Counted from the first letter of the stretch, positions 20,869-31,665 are shown. The stretch: 64,000 nt of DNA from Stentor coeruleus (GCA_001970955.1 MPUH01000070.1:57363-121362), one strand, 5' to 3'. Notes: generated from the letters alone by a model not told the origin. Program-made: numbers and translations.

Positions 20869-23721
20869 ATGCTCCAATGTGCATCGTGCAATAGTAATGA
20901 AAATAAACCAACTGTTCAGTGTAACTCTTGTGATGGAAAAATATTATGTCAGCCATGTTCAAATGATCATATTGAATATCATAGAAATCAAAGATCAAGT
21001 TTTAACATAGGGTTTATAAAAATAAAACTTGATGAAAACAAAGAAAAATTATTAAAAATCAGCATCCAAAACGCGATAAATACTATTTTAAAACAGAAAA
21101 AAGATATTGCAACAGAATCGAAAAAGGTAATTGATAAAGTTGAAAAAATTGTCACAAAAGCTATCTTTGAGCTTGATGATATTTTAAATGAATATACTAT
21201 GTACTTGAGACAGCCTTTTTTTTTAGAACAAGAATTAGTTAAGATTGAAACTATAATTAAGGAACGATTGATATTTGAGTATCCAAGTTTTTCAAAAATA
21301 AAAGGATCATTGATTAAGAATTCCAAGACAAAAGTTGCAAACAGCGAGCAAATCTCAAAAGAAAAGCTTATATCTAAATACAATCTCTATCTAGAAGGTC
21401 ACACCGATCGAGTTCTCTGCATCGCCACATCTAAAATAAGTAGCCTTGTAGTATCAGGATCATCCGATTGTACAGTAAGACTATGGGACATACATAAAAA
21501 GTCTCAAGAAAATAAATTTCAAGGTCATCAATCTGATGTAACAAGTGTGGCAATATCAAGTGATGATCATTATGCAGTCTCAGGGTCTACAGATAAAACA
21601 ATAATAATATGGAACCTTCATACAAAAAGTAAAGACACTATACTTCAAGGCCATACAAACGAAGTAACATGTTTAACAATAACATCAAACAATTGGTTTA
21701 TAATCTCAGGATCATCAGATAATACAATTAGAATATGGAATATATACACTAAAAATCAAGAAACAATACTTCAAGGGCATATTTCTACAGTAAATGCAGT
21801 AATATCAACTCCTGATAGTAAATATATAATATCAGGGTCATCAGATAACACAATAAAACTTTGGAATTTTGAAGACAAAACCCAAATCGCATCTTGTGAT
21901 TGGCATATGGAATATGTAAATACCCTTGCTGTAACAAGTAACTGTGAATATTTAGTTTCAGGGTCATCAGATACAACAATAAAAGTGTGGAATTTGGTAC
22001 AAAAACAACTTGAAAGTGAACTTGCATGTCATAAAAGCTCAGTAAATACTATAGCCATAACAAAAGATGATAAATATTTAATATCAGGATCATCAGATAA
22101 AACTATAATACTTTGGGATTTTATAACAAAACAACAACTTGGGGTTTTTAAAGGACATACTTCTTATGTTTATAGTCTCGGGATTACAAATGATGGACTT
22201 TTTATTGTCTCTGGATCATGGGATAAAAACATTTTTATATGGGATTTGCATCAAAAACAATTAGAAACCGCAATGCCAGGGCATAATTCTTATGTATGGA
22301 GTGCCAGTTTATCAAGTAACAACAAAATTGTCGTATCTGGTTCATCTGATAAAACAATAAGGATGTGGAATTTATCAGATAAAAGCCAGGAAATTATATT
22401 GGAAGGTCATACTTCACATGTTTATGTTGTGGCAATAACTGATGATAATAAATATATTGTATCAGGGTCTGCAGATTGTACAGTTATGGTATGGGATGTT
22501 AATGAGAAAAGCCTTGAAATTGCTTTTCATGGGCATGAAGATTTGGTTAAATGCCTTGCTATAAGTAATGATATGAAATTTATATTTTCAGGAAGTAATG
22601 ATAAAACTGTGAGAATGTGGGATTTTGATAAAAGAAGACAAGTTGCGATGATAAAAGGACATAATACTAGGATAGTTAGTATTGTGATAGTTGATGACAA
22701 CTATCTCTCATCTATTTCTTTAACAGATTTTATCATTTGGGATATCGAAAATAAACTCTCTATAAAAGAATTTCCTCTTTATACAATATGCGCTTTTAGC
22801 AAAGATAATAAAATATGTGCATCATTTTCTGAAACTAATCATGCTTTACAATTATGGGATTTAAAAGAGAAACAACAAATCACAGTATTTCAAGGACATA
22901 CTCTTCAAATCAACAGTGCCATGATAACATCTGATAATAATTATCTCATCTCAGCATCTAATGATAAAACTATAAGAATATGGAATCTACAAAAAAAACA
23001 ACAAGAAGCAATGCTTCAAGGTCATGAAAAAGGTATAAATAGTATTGTTTTGACTAATGACAGCAAATATATTGTATCAGGATCTTGTGATAATACAATA
23101 ATAATTTGGAATTTTATAGAAAAAAATATAGAAAAAGTCCTTCAGGGTCATGAAAATATAGTAAATAGTGTAACTATAACATATGATGATCAGTTTATAG
23201 TATCAGGATCATCAGATAAAACTGTGAGAGTTTGGAATTTATATGAAAAAACCTTAGAGATTGTGTTTAAAGGCCATAATTCTAATGTTAATTTTGTGAC
23301 AGTTAGTAAAGATAACAAGTTTATATTTTCTGGATCATTGGATAACACTGTGATTATTTGGAATTTGCTTAGAAAAACAAAAGAAAAAGTTATTTTCGGA
23401 AGCAGTTCTGAAATAAAAAAGGTCATTATTAGTAAAGATAATAAATTTGTCTTGTTGAGATCATATGATAACAAGTTAAGAGTTTGGAATTTGGTTAATG
23501 AAAGATTAGAAATGATTATTTGTAACCCTGATAATATTCCTTTTGATATTTTTGAGAGCAAAAATGAAGAAAAAGTTTATTTATGTACAGGATTTGGAAT
23601 TGCTGTTCTTGATATTTCTATAAAGAATATTAAATTTAAGATGTATTTTGGGAATGATTTGGAAAAAGTGTTTGATGAAAATCTTTTTTATGGAAAGTGG
23701 ATATTGCCTCAAATATCTTAA
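20869..23721 (+). CDS. B-box zinc finger / WD40 repeat protein
   Basis: A 950-residue protein. Residues 4-40 hold Cys/His pairs (CASC, CNSC, CQPC, then HIEYH) that fit a B-box-like zinc finger. A coiled-coil stretch follows (about 55-125), the usual partner of a B-box. From about residue 175 to 900 there are roughly 16 WD40 repeats with GH...V starts and GSSDxTIxxW ends, enough for two beta-propellers. One blade near residues 625-655 (NYLSSISLTDFIIWDIENK) is degenerate. No RING or NACHT domain is visible, so it is a scaffold rather than a ligase. The repeats are highly similar at DNA level, suggesting recent internal duplication. Over 20 Trp codons are all TGG. Confidence 0.88.
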   Translation: MLQCASCNSNENKPTVQCNSCDGKILCQPCSNDHIEYHRNQRSSFNIGFIKIKLDENKEKLLKISIQNAINTILKQKKDIATESKKVIDKVEKIVTKAIFELDDILNEYTMYLRQPFFLEQELVKIETIIKERLIFEYPSFSKIKGSLIKNSKTKVANSEQISKEKLISKYNLYLEGHTDRVLCIATSKISSLVVSGSSDCTVRLWDIHKKSQENKFQGHQSDVTSVAISSDDHYAVSGSTDKTIIIWNLHTKSKDTILQGHTNEVTCLTITSNNWFIISGSSDNTIRIWNIYTKNQETILQGHISTVNAVISTPDSKYIISGSSDNTIKLWNFEDKTQIASCDWHMEYVNTLAVTSNCEYLVSGSSDTTIKVWNLVQKQLESELACHKSSVNTIAITKDDKYLISGSSDKTIILWDFITKQQLGVFKGHTSYVYSLGITNDGLFIVSGSWDKNIFIWDLHQKQLETAMPGHNSYVWSASLSSNNKIVVSGSSDKTIRMWNLSDKSQEIILEGHTSHVYVVAITDDNKYIVSGSADCTVMVWDVNEKSLEIAFHGHEDLVKCLAISNDMKFIFSGSNDKTVRMWDFDKRRQVAMIKGHNTRIVSIVIVDDNYLSSISLTDFIIWDIENKLSIKEFPLYTICAFSKDNKICASFSETNHALQLWDLKEKQQITVFQGHTLQINSAMITSDNNYLISASNDKTIRIWNLQKKQQEAMLQGHEKGINSIVLTNDSKYIVSGSCDNTIIIWNFIEKNIEKVLQGHENIVNSVTITYDDQFIVSGSSDKTVRVWNLYEKTLEIVFKGHNSNVNFVTVSKDNKFIFSGSLDNTVIIWNLLRKTKEKVIFGSSSEIKKVIISKDNKFVLLRSYDNKLRVWNLVNERLEMIICNPDNIPFDIFESKNEEKVYLCTGFGIAVLDISIKNIKFKMYFGNDLEKVFDENLFYGKWILPQIS

Positions 23722-24298
23722 TAGTAGGTATTAATGATTTATGAAATAGCTTTATAAAAATAAGTTTGAACGTTTGTGAGCTTATTTATTTTAGAATCTT
23801 ATGTTTTACATAGTTTTTAAATAATGCAAGTTGCAGATTTAGCATTTTAAAGGAACTCGAAAACTTATGCATTTTTTTTCTGTCTTCAGTTTTAATTACT
23901 TTTAATTGAAGCCTTACTATAATAAAAAAACTCTTCATAAAATGCCTATATTCATACTCACAACTAAAAAATCCACAGCCTACATAACTAACTAAAATCT
24001 TTCAACCATTTCTCACAATCCTTATTCAAAACTATCCATTTCTTTTTCCAAAAACTCAATCTATAACATCCAAAAACCCTCCTATAAATTTCTTTTCAAA
24101 AAATCCAAACCACTCTTAACCCTACCTAAATTCTGTTAATCTCCTCTAACCCTTTCTAAAATCAATTCAAATTTCAGTTATCCATTAAAAAATTCAATAA
24201 ACTCTAAAACAATCCAAAATCACATCCTTAATAATCCTTAAAAAATCATTATAATCATACCAAGTATCATAATTCTAAGTCAATTCTAAAATTACTAA
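23722..24298. other. Convergent intergenic spacer
   Basis: A/T-rich with a pyrimidine-rich second half. No gene seen. Confidence 0.55.
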
Positions 24299-24614
24299 TT
24301 ATTTTTTGAGTTCGTGATTGTATGCTTTTTTGAACTCTCTGAATTTGAGCAATCCTTGATACTGCTTATAATTTTTCCTAAGGATAATAAGCTCAGCTGT
24401 CATTCTTTTGCTGAAAATTATAACAACCTGAAGCAAGCCACAGCATAAAAGGCATATGGCCAGGCTGATCAAGAAAATCGACAACATTTTTGACTTGTCT
24501 AATATGCTTTCTTCTGCTGTTTCATCTGTACTTAACTGTAAAAAGCCCTGTTTGCAAATTACTTTGTTGTTCGGCTACAGCAGCTACAATAAAAAGTCCA
24601 AGAACCCAAATCAT
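24299..24614 (-). CDS. Small type I membrane protein, exon join unresolved
   Basis: Two minus-strand segments look like one gene. The first, from ATG at 24614, is MIWVLGLFIVAAVAEQQ, a clear signal peptide with an AVA cleavage site. The second reads STDETAEESILDKSKMLSIF and continues into a hydrophobic helix (LISLAICLLCCGLLQVVIIF), then a basic cytosolic tail ending YNHELKK. Together they make a secreted-side, membrane-anchored protein of roughly 90-100 residues. The frames differ by one base and no 15-nt GT-AG intron joins them. A 37-nt GT-AG segment (about 24526-24562) would restore the frame, as would a single-base sequence error. No homologue is recognised. Confidence 0.5.
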
Positions 24615-24965
24615 TATACGTTTTATATAAATGCCTAATAGGAAATGGAAAAAATACAGGAAAGGGATTTTTTTATTAGAAAATGATAAGGATTGTGGGT
24701 TTTTAATTGTCATAAGTAAGGATAAGTGATATGAGATGAAAATTTGGAATGTGATTTTGATGTTGGTTTTTCTTAGAAACTAGCAGGTTTTGGGTTAGAT
24801 TTGAATATATGCTTGGGTTATGAGTTTTTTTATGTTTTTTTGGTATTAAAGCTTTAAAAAACACAAAGTTTTATTCAAGATACTTGATTTTTCATATAAA
24901 TCCGCTAGAAAATCAAAGATTATAATAATAATATAGTTAGAAAAAGAACTAAAAACGCTTTTTAT

Positions 24966-26228
24966 CTAGTTATAAACCATATACTTGTTAGTCGCTGAGA
25001 ACTTGGATAGCCCTTTAATAACTTTTTCAATAGCATCTAGGAGATCCTTTTCAGAAATACTTTTCCTTCTTTGTCTAATAGCAAACATCCCTGCTTCTGT
25101 ACATACAGACCTTAAATCAGCACCAGTAGAATTAGGACAAAGTCTGGCTAGAAGCTCAAATCTTATGCCTTTATCCATATTCATAACTTTAGCATGAATC
25201 TTAAAAATCTGCGTCCTTCCTTCCAAATCCGGTAAGCCAAACTCAATTTTCCTATCCAACCTTCCAGGTCTTAATAATGCTGGATCTAAAGTATCAGGTC
25301 TATTTGTAGCCATAAGAACTTTAACATTCCCTCTATTGTCAAACCCATCTAACTGATTAACAATCTCCAACATTGTCCTCTGAACTTCACTATCCCCACC
25401 ATGTCCATCATCAAATCTCGCTCCTCCAACAGCATCAACTTCATCAATAAACACAATACATGCTTTTTTCGTCCTAGCCATCTGAAAAATTTCTCTAACC
25501 ATTCTCGCACCTTCTCCAACATATCTCTGTACAAGTTCACTACCAATAACTCTAATAAAACAAGCATCAGTCCTATTAGCCACAGCTCTAGCAGCTAAAG
25601 TTTTCCCAGTACCAGGAGGTCCATATAAAAGTACCCCTTTAGGTGGATCAATACCTAAATTAATAAACTTTTCAGGATGAAGCATTGGCATTTCAACAAC
25701 TTCTCTAAGTCTTTCAATTTGTTCTTTACATCCTCCTAAATCATTATATGTAACATCTGGTTTTTCTTCTAAAGTCATCATAGTTACTGTTGGGTCAATT
25801 TTTGGAGGTAAAGGGATTTGGATGAAATATTTAGTCCGGTCAACCCCAACGCGCATACCTTCTTCAACATCTGTTGCAGCAACTTTTTCCCCAAGACCAA
25901 CTACGAATTTTGCCATTTGTTTTATTGAAATCATGTATTTAGCATCATCTGTGCGGGGGTTGATGATTTTTGTGCATCTGGCGACTTGAAGTGGATGTTC
26001 CATTTGCATCATCATTTTATCACCTTCTAAGTCCCAGTATGATGGTTGAGAAAGCCCTGTATCAGACTCTTTGACTCCAGACATTGTCTTGATATCTGTA
26101 GAAAGCTTGTTGATATCATTTTCAATATCTTGGATTTTTTTAGAGTATGGACCACGACCATATCTCATAAGAAGGGTTATATCAGCTTCATCTAAAGGCT
26201 TTATTGGTTTTTCCTTTACTTCAGACAT
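24966..26228 (-). CDS. RPT1: 26S proteasome regulatory ATPase RPT1 (PSMC2)
   Basis: A 420-residue AAA+ subunit of the 19S base that unfolds and translocates ubiquitinated substrates into the 20S core. An N-terminal coiled coil and OB region are followed by the RPT1-typical [20 protein letters not shown] block. The ATPase has Walker A GPPGTGKT, Walker B IVFIDEVD, the pore-loop region [15 protein letters not shown], and the second region of homology ([20 protein letters not shown]). The C-terminus [12 protein letters not shown] matches the RPT1 ending. Full length. The closest paralogue choice (RPT1 rather than RPT2-6) rests on the [13 protein letters not shown] and ARTKKAC blocks. It ends at TAG. 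Confidence 0.95.
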   Translation of the reverse strand: MSEVKEKPIKPLDEADITLLMRYGRGPYSKKIQDIENDINKLSTDIKTMSGVKESDTGLSQPSYWDLEGDKMMMQMEHPLQVARCTKIINPRTDDAKYMISIKQMAKFVVGLGEKVAATDVEEGMRVGVDRTKYFIQIPLPPKIDPTVTMMTLEEKPDVTYNDLGGCKEQIERLREVVEMPMLHPEKFINLGIDPPKGVLLYGPPGTGKTLAARAVANRTDACFIRVIGSELVQRYVGEGARMVREIFQMARTKKACIVFIDEVDAVGGARFDDGHGGDSEVQRTMLEIVNQLDGFDNRGNVKVLMATNRPDTLDPALLRPGRLDRKIEFGLPDLEGRTQIFKIHAKVMNMDKGIRFELLARLCPNSTGADLRSVCTEAGMFAIRQRRKSISEKDLLDAIEKVIKGLSKFSATNKYMVYN

Positions 26229-27403
26229 TATATTGATATAAAAATTTTAAGTGAAATTGGGATAAATTGATTGCTTAGATTTTTAATTAAGGGATTTTGA
26301 ATTTGGATTTTTGTGAAGAAGATGAAGGTATGATGAAAATTTGTATGGATTTAGATTGAAGTTTTAAAAATAGGTTTTGAGATTGGGATTGGAAAAGAGT
26401 TTAAGTGATAGGATAGATTTTGGTTTTTTATTGTATGAAAATTTGATGTTTAATGTTTAATAAAATGTTAGAGTGATTTGAGTTTAGGAAAATTAGTAAT
26501 ATGTCTTTAACATATTATAGTAAAATTATTATACCTAGACTAAAACTTTCAATTATGCTATTATTTAATGCAATCTTTTTCTCATAATAATAAAATCTAT
26601 TATATAATCCTATATATTAAATACAATATAAGCATAATAACAATCTGTATAATATCTTTAAACTTAATCTAAAAAATACCTATACTTTTTTTTGTATCTT
26701 ATAAAATATTCTTATTCACAATATAATTTTTCAAGTAAAAATATATTCTTAAACCTTATAAGTCTCATAAAATCATAATTTGACTTCCTAAAAACTCTTA
26801 AAAACTAACTCAATTCTCAAGACAAACTCTGCATCTCCACTTTATCAACCCATCATCTATTAATTTCTAAATCACCCTAAACCCTTCCAAAACTCTATCT
26901 AAAAAAAATTCATCTTTTCTTACATTTCTGTTCGTATCTCAAAAATACAGAATATCCTACTCTATGGATTTTTACCAATATGGTAGTCTTCATAGTCTAA
27001 ATAATCCTCAATCCCAATCTCTATATTCCAAAAGCCACAATCTTTTTCTATAGATAAAAATCTATCATTATCAATACCCCTCCTACTAGATTTATTATTC
27101 TCTCCAAACCTCTAACATTTTACCCAAAGCTTATCAAAAACCTTTTCCTCAAAGGAAACTCATCATCCCTATTTCGCTTCTCATATCACATACCCATTCT
27201 AGCAAAAAATTCTTTTTTCCCGCTTCTACCCTGATTTATCCACAAAAATCTTATAAAAAAACCTAATCCATCCACTTATATCCCATTACTTATATATTAA
27301 AAATGCACTTATATCTTTATATAACTCTCCAGTCTAACAATGTATTTTCCAATCTTCTTAATACTTAAACCTTGCTTATTGTTACTTAGTGACGTAATTA
27401 TAA
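26229..27403. other. AT-rich intergenic region between divergent genes
   Basis: 1.2 kb between the divergent RPT1 and PX genes. It must hold both promoters. No gene or RNA recognised. Confidence 0.55.
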
Positions 27404-28057
27404 ATGTCAAATCTAAAAATAAAATTCACCGGGTTCAAAGATCTTCTTACTCATGTGGAGTATTCAATTCAGATTGATGATATTTGTGGTAGTCAAACAT
27501 GCTCACTCTTTTGCCGCTATTCATATCTTAGATCTTTGCATACGTCGTTGAAAAAATTTTCTCCATCAATAAAGTTCCCAGGAAAGAAGATTTTCGGAAA
27601 TAAGAATTTAAGCTTTTTGGAAAAGCGTAAAAAAGATCTAGAGATGTATTTTTCGCAAGTATTTCAGGATGTAAAATTGGTTAAGGTACTACAGGATTTG
27701 AAGTTTTTCCAGTTTAGGAAAGTGGACTTAGGAGTTAGAGAAAATGAGAAAGTTGATGTGAGTTTTTGTAAGGATTGTACTGATGCAAAATGCTGGGATA
27801 TTGTTGGTATGACTGGAGAACGGTTTGTAAATTTGTCTTTTCATCCAGGGAGTATGGATGATTATGATATATTGGATCATCAGGAAATCTTTGCAGAAAA
27901 ATGCAAAGACTTAAAAATTCCAATCAATCAAAAACAGTGGGCTGAGACTGTTCCAGAAGGTTTTCAAGAAGGTATTCAAAGTAACAACTGGATTTCCAGT
28001 ATTTTTGAATCTTGCATTTTTGATCTTAACCAAAGTGCATGTAAACTAAATGGGTAA
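27404..28057 (+). CDS. PX-domain protein (sorting-nexin-like)
   Basis: A 217-residue protein. Residues about 3-110 form a PX domain, a phosphoinositide-binding module that targets endosomes. It has the R(Y/F)SxLRxLH segment (CRYSYLRSLHTSLKKF), the FPGKKIFGN proline-loop equivalent and the LEKRKKDLEMYF helix. The remaining 100 residues are not recognised, and no BAR coiled coil is seen, so it is not a classical SNX-BAR. It ends at TAA and is convergent with the STE20 kinase gene. A 66-codon frame overlapping the end (28050-28250) is not supported. Confidence 0.82.
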   Translation: MSNLKIKFTGFKDLLTHVEYSIQIDDICGSQTCSLFCRYSYLRSLHTSLKKFSPSIKFPGKKIFGNKNLSFLEKRKKDLEMYFSQVFQDVKLVKVLQDLKFFQFRKVDLGVRENEKVDVSFCKDCTDAKCWDIVGMTGERFVNLSFHPGSMDDYDILDHQEIFAEKCKDLKIPINQKQWAETVPEGFQEGIQSNNWISSIFESCIFDLNQSACKLNG

Positions 28058-28381
28058 TTATCTTTTATTCGCTAAAAACTTTATTCTCACTATTTTTAAG
28101 GCTGTGCATGGTCGAATGGTTTCTGTTAAATATTATATAAAAATGCCAATTAAAAAATCTATCAACTCATTCAGGCTTTTGCAGCCTTCTCAATTAAAAT
28201 ACTTTTCACATCCTTATAAAATCTCACATTATTGCAAACCAGACTATTAAATCATAATCAAACCTCAAAAAATCATAAAAATTCTTTAAACCCATGTTAA
28301 ATTCTTAACCTCTTCAATCCACCAAAAACCCTCCACTTTTCAATCCAACCAATCAAAAACCTTATCTTCATATTTTCAACA
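28058..28381. other. Convergent intergenic spacer
   Basis: About 320 bp, AT-rich. Nothing recognisable. Confidence 0.5.
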
Positions 28382-29272
28382 CTAACTATTATCCTTAATT
28401 TTCTTAGAAATCATCCACTCTTTCAAATATTCAGCAAAGTGTTCTTTAGCATCATCAGGAACATCCAAAATAAACGGGTGCCTCAAAAGAATCTCACTAG
28501 TCGGTCTAGTTTCAGGGTCTTTAACCAAACAGGCATAAACAAAGCTCTGAAAATTTTCACTCCACAAGCCATTATCAGGAATACAAGGTGGAGGTTTGGT
28601 GACAATAAAATACAAAACTCTCATAGGTTTTTCATTCATATAAGGTGGTTCTCCATGAACCATTTCTATAGCAACAATCCCTAAACTCCATACATCAACA
28701 CTAACCCCATAATCCATACCAACAGCTAATTCAGGGGCCATCCAACAAGGTGTTCCTACAACACAATGTCTAACTTCTTGTTCTTGTGTTAATTGAGTAG
28801 CATATCCAAAATCCCCAAGTTTAATAGACCCATCTTGGGCAATAAGTATATTATCACTTTTAATATCTCGATGTATTCTATATTGATCATGCATAATTTT
28901 CAACCCCAAAAGAACTTCTTTCATTATATAAGCTATATGTTTTTCTGGGATTTTCCCTGGCTGTTGGAGGATTAAATCGGTTAAACTTGCTTTCATAAGC
29001 TCGACGACAAGCCATAAATATCCATCATCTTGATAAGACTCATAATAATTGACGATGTATTGACTTGAACTGATTTTCGTCAAAACTATCTCATTTAAAA
29101 TCATGTCCATGTGTTGGTCATCTTTCGGACTTATACGCTTTATAGCATAGTTCTCCCCGGTTTCTTTGTGTTTGCATAAAAATACACTCCCAGATCCCCC
29201 TTCTCCTATTTTACTTAAAATTTCATAATAATTCTCCGGGGATTCTTCTATTAATTGAAGATTCCTACTCAT
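28382..29272 (-). CDS. STE20-family Ser/Thr protein kinase
   Basis: A 296-residue protein that is essentially a kinase domain only. The Gly loop is GEGGSGSV, the catalytic Lys is in YAIKRI, the HRD motif is HRDIKSDNIL, DFG is DFGYA, and the activation-loop end is GTPCWMAPEL. HRDIKSDN and GTPxWMAPE are typical of the STE20/PAK/MST group. No CRIB or SARAH domain is present, so an upstream GTPase cannot be inferred. It ends at TAG. The start lies 12 bp from the 3' end of the FYVE-like gene on the same strand. Confidence 0.92.
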   Translation of the reverse strand: MSRNLQLIEESPENYYEILSKIGEGGSGSVFLCKHKETGENYAIKRISPKDDQHMDMILNEIVLTKISSSQYIVNYYESYQDDGYLWLVVELMKASLTDLILQQPGKIPEKHIAYIMKEVLLGLKIMHDQYRIHRDIKSDNILIAQDGSIKLGDFGYATQLTQEQEVRHCVVGTPCWMAPELAVGMDYGVSVDVWSLGIVAIEMVHGEPPYMNEKPMRVLYFIVTKPPPCIPDNGLWSENFQSFVYACLVKDPETRPTSEILLRHPFILDVPDDAKEHFAEYLKEWMISKKIKDNS

Positions 29273-29284
29273 TTCTCTGTTAAA

Positions 29285-29677
29285 CTACATGTATTTTACA
29301 CTTGATGTCCTTGGCATGCTCCTTACCCCATCATTAATTGTCCTAACCACTTCTTGGATTTGAATTCTGTTTTCAACAAGCTCTTGTTGGGTTATGCCAA
29401 TATCTGCTACAACATCTTCTAAGCTTGTAACCCGATTTCTTTGGATTTCTTGACTTGGTTTATGAGCTTGTTCTCTGCTATGACAGTCTACGCAGAACCT
29501 TTTGCTTTTAAAAAGACCATTCTTGCTGATTTTAACACTACACCTTTTGCAGTAGATGAACTCTTATTATAAATTACTGCAAACTATGCATTTGCGGCGC
29601 TTTGAGGTTAGTTTGAATATTATATTGCACTTGTTGCATTTACACTTAGTGTCGAATATGCTTGCAATTAAATCCAT
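29285..29677 (-). CDS. FYVE-like double zinc finger protein with a 15-nt intron
   Basis: A 125-residue protein hidden by an intron. From ATG at 29677 it reads MDLIASIFDTKCKCNKCN, then FKLTSKRRKCIVC. The 15-nt intron (minus strand GTAATTTATAATAAG, 29563-29577) contains two stops. Splicing continues KFIYCKRCSV, then KSKRFCVDCHS. The result is four CxxC pairs with an RRKC basic patch in the place of the FYVE RR/KHHCR motif, the layout of a FYVE/RING-fold PI3P binder. The second half is a short helix (VTSLEDVVADIGITQQELVE). It ends at TAG, 12 bp before the kinase start. The exact FYVE WxxD and HHC elements are missing, so a related zinc finger is possible. Confidence 0.8.
29563..29577 (-). other. 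15-nt spliceosomal intron
   Basis: On the minus strand GTAATTTATAATAAG, with two in-frame TAA. Splicing restores the zinc-binding Cys pattern. Confidence 0.87.
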
Positions 29678-30833
29678 TTCTATATGAAAGGCTTTATAGG
29701 ATAAAAATTATGAAAATTTAGATTGAGGAAGGGATGAGATAGTTTTGGGTGTTGAGAAGGTGTTAGATAAGTTTGCCTTTGGGAAAATGGAAAATTATTT
29801 ATTTTGGAAATTGAAGATGAGGTTTGGATATTTGAGATTATAGGATAAAAGGTCGTGAAGAGGGAGGAAGATATTTTTTTTTTTTATATGAAGGATTATT
29901 GGGTTTGATATTGGAATGATGGTATTCGATTTAATAATTTGATATTTGATATAGGAGAGATAATTAATTGAGTTTAATATTATGATAATCATAAAATACT
30001 ATAGATTTATTAAGAAAACTTACTATCACTAAATATCAATCATAGGGCATACTATATATAACTCAGCCACTTGTAATACTAAAAGATAATAGAAAAGAAA
30101 ATTAATGTTTTGAATCAGAAATTAATCAATATTGCTTATAAGTCAAATTCTGTGAAGATACTATCATTGATGATGGAGCTCAAAGAATTGAAAATATCAT
30201 AAATCAAAACTAAGCCAAGAAACTATAGAATATATAGAAAAATAATAGCAAGGACAAATAGCATGAGCTTAACTAAATAAGCATAAACCATAATAAAAAA
30301 AATAAAAAATAAATATAGACAATAAGGTAAAATTTTATCAAATATCATCACTAAAGGGCAAGGATAAACTTCTGATCATTCTCTTTTTATCTCTAAAATA
30401 AATCATAAAATTACTAAACACAAATTTACAAGTCAAAATTTTACAGTTTTCCAATTCTAAACCACTCAGACACATTCTCCCTATCTAATTCCAAATAAAA
30501 TCCACTAAATCAAATCTATCAATCAAACTCAAATCTCTTTCAAAAGTCCATTAACCAAAATAGCAATGGTACCTACTATCAAAATGGCAGTCTTTTCAAA
30601 TAAAATCAACACTAAAGAATGAGTGAAAAAGTATAAATCCCATATCTCATTAAATCTCTAATTCAATTTCCTATCACTAAACTAAATATCACCCTAAGTC
30701 AAGAACTTTTATCACCTTCCCAAAAGCATGACAATTATTTCACCACAAGTAGCCAAATTCACCCTAAGCCTAACCAAAAAAAATTTTTCCTATATTCTTA
30801 CAACTAAACCTAAAAAAAAACACAAATAATAAA
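29678..30833. other. AT-rich region, possible short gene relic
   Basis: No intact gene. On the plus strand around 30112-30300 one frame reads FCEDTIIDDGAQRIENIINQ with stops before and after, which may be a relic. A 65-codon minus frame (29795-29992) is not supported. Confidence 0.4.
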
Positions 30834-31439
30834 TTATAAGTCAAAAGGCACATCAAGCAAGTCATCATATTCATCCAAATCAATAACAGGGCATGGTTGT
30901 GAAGAAGTATTAGAAATCCTTTCTTCATTATAACTAAACAGCTCCTGTTCACAATAATTATAATAAACAAACCACTCATCACTACCAAGTTTGTACTTTT
31001 TTTCAAGTACTGCCTGTCCCTGATTAGTAAACCAATCTTTGAATTTACTTTTAAAAAAACAGCTTTCAAAAAGAAAATTTTTGTACTGCTTCCCATAAGA
31101 AAGAAATCGTCTTTTCTTTCCTGGTTTTCCGTTGGCACTGAAATAAAATTTCCAAAAAAGTTTTTCTTCATTGCAAAAGTCTTTCCAGTGTAGGTCAACA
31201 ACTTTTCTCATATGCGATTTAAATGCTCTAAGCCAAAACTTGTCCTTTTCTTCGGTTTTTATTCTGATAGGATCGTCAGGCCTAAGAGGTTTTCTGCCTC
31301 TTTTGGGCTTTTCATAAGGTTTAGGCTCCTGGACAACGTCCATAAGGCTAAAAGATTCAGAGTATTTTTGCTCCAAAAGGGCACTGGAGAAGGGATCAGT
31401 CGAACTTGTTATGCTGCTGGTGTATTTGCTGATGTCCAT
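30834..31439 (-). CDS. AT-hook hypothetical protein
   Basis: A 201-residue protein, probably nuclear. An AT-hook-like core KPKRGRKPLRPDD is near residues 45-57, suggesting minor-groove DNA binding. The middle (residues 65-165) is rich in Trp, Phe and Lys with the pattern FWLRAFKSHMRKVVDLHWKD and FKDWFTNQGQAVLEKKYKLG, which looks like a folded helical domain, but I do not recognise the family. The C-terminus is acidic (DLDEYDDLLDVPFDL), like an activation domain. A transcriptional regulator is a reasonable inference. It ends at TAA. Confidence 0.78.
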   Translation of the reverse strand: MDISKYTSSITSSTDPFSSALLEQKYSESFSLMDVVQEPKPYEKPKRGRKPLRPDDPIRIKTEEKDKFWLRAFKSHMRKVVDLHWKDFCNEEKLFWKFYFSANGKPGKKRRFLSYGKQYKNFLFESCFFKSKFKDWFTNQGQAVLEKKYKLGSDEWFVYYNYCEQELFSYNEERISNTSSQPCPVIDLDEYDDLLDVPFDL

Positions 31440-31468
31440 TTCAATATCTAACTTTTCGTCTCTTAAGT

Positions 31469-31665
31469 CTTGGAAAATAGCCTATATTTATTGTACATCC
31501 AGATTGACCTGATTGGCTACTGGCAGTTCATCTCTTTCCATCATATTATTNAAGTTATAAAATTGCTATTTTAAGCATCACAACTTGGAAAATAGCCTAT
31601 ATTTATTGTACATCCAGATTGACCTGATTGGCTACTGGCAGTTCATCTCTTTCCATCATATTATT
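31469..31665. repeat. 82-bp duplication around a single N (assembly join)
   Basis: 31469-31550 and 31584-31665 are identical. The N at 31551 and 32 bases lie between them. This is probably a contig join and not a genomic repeat. Confidence 0.8.
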
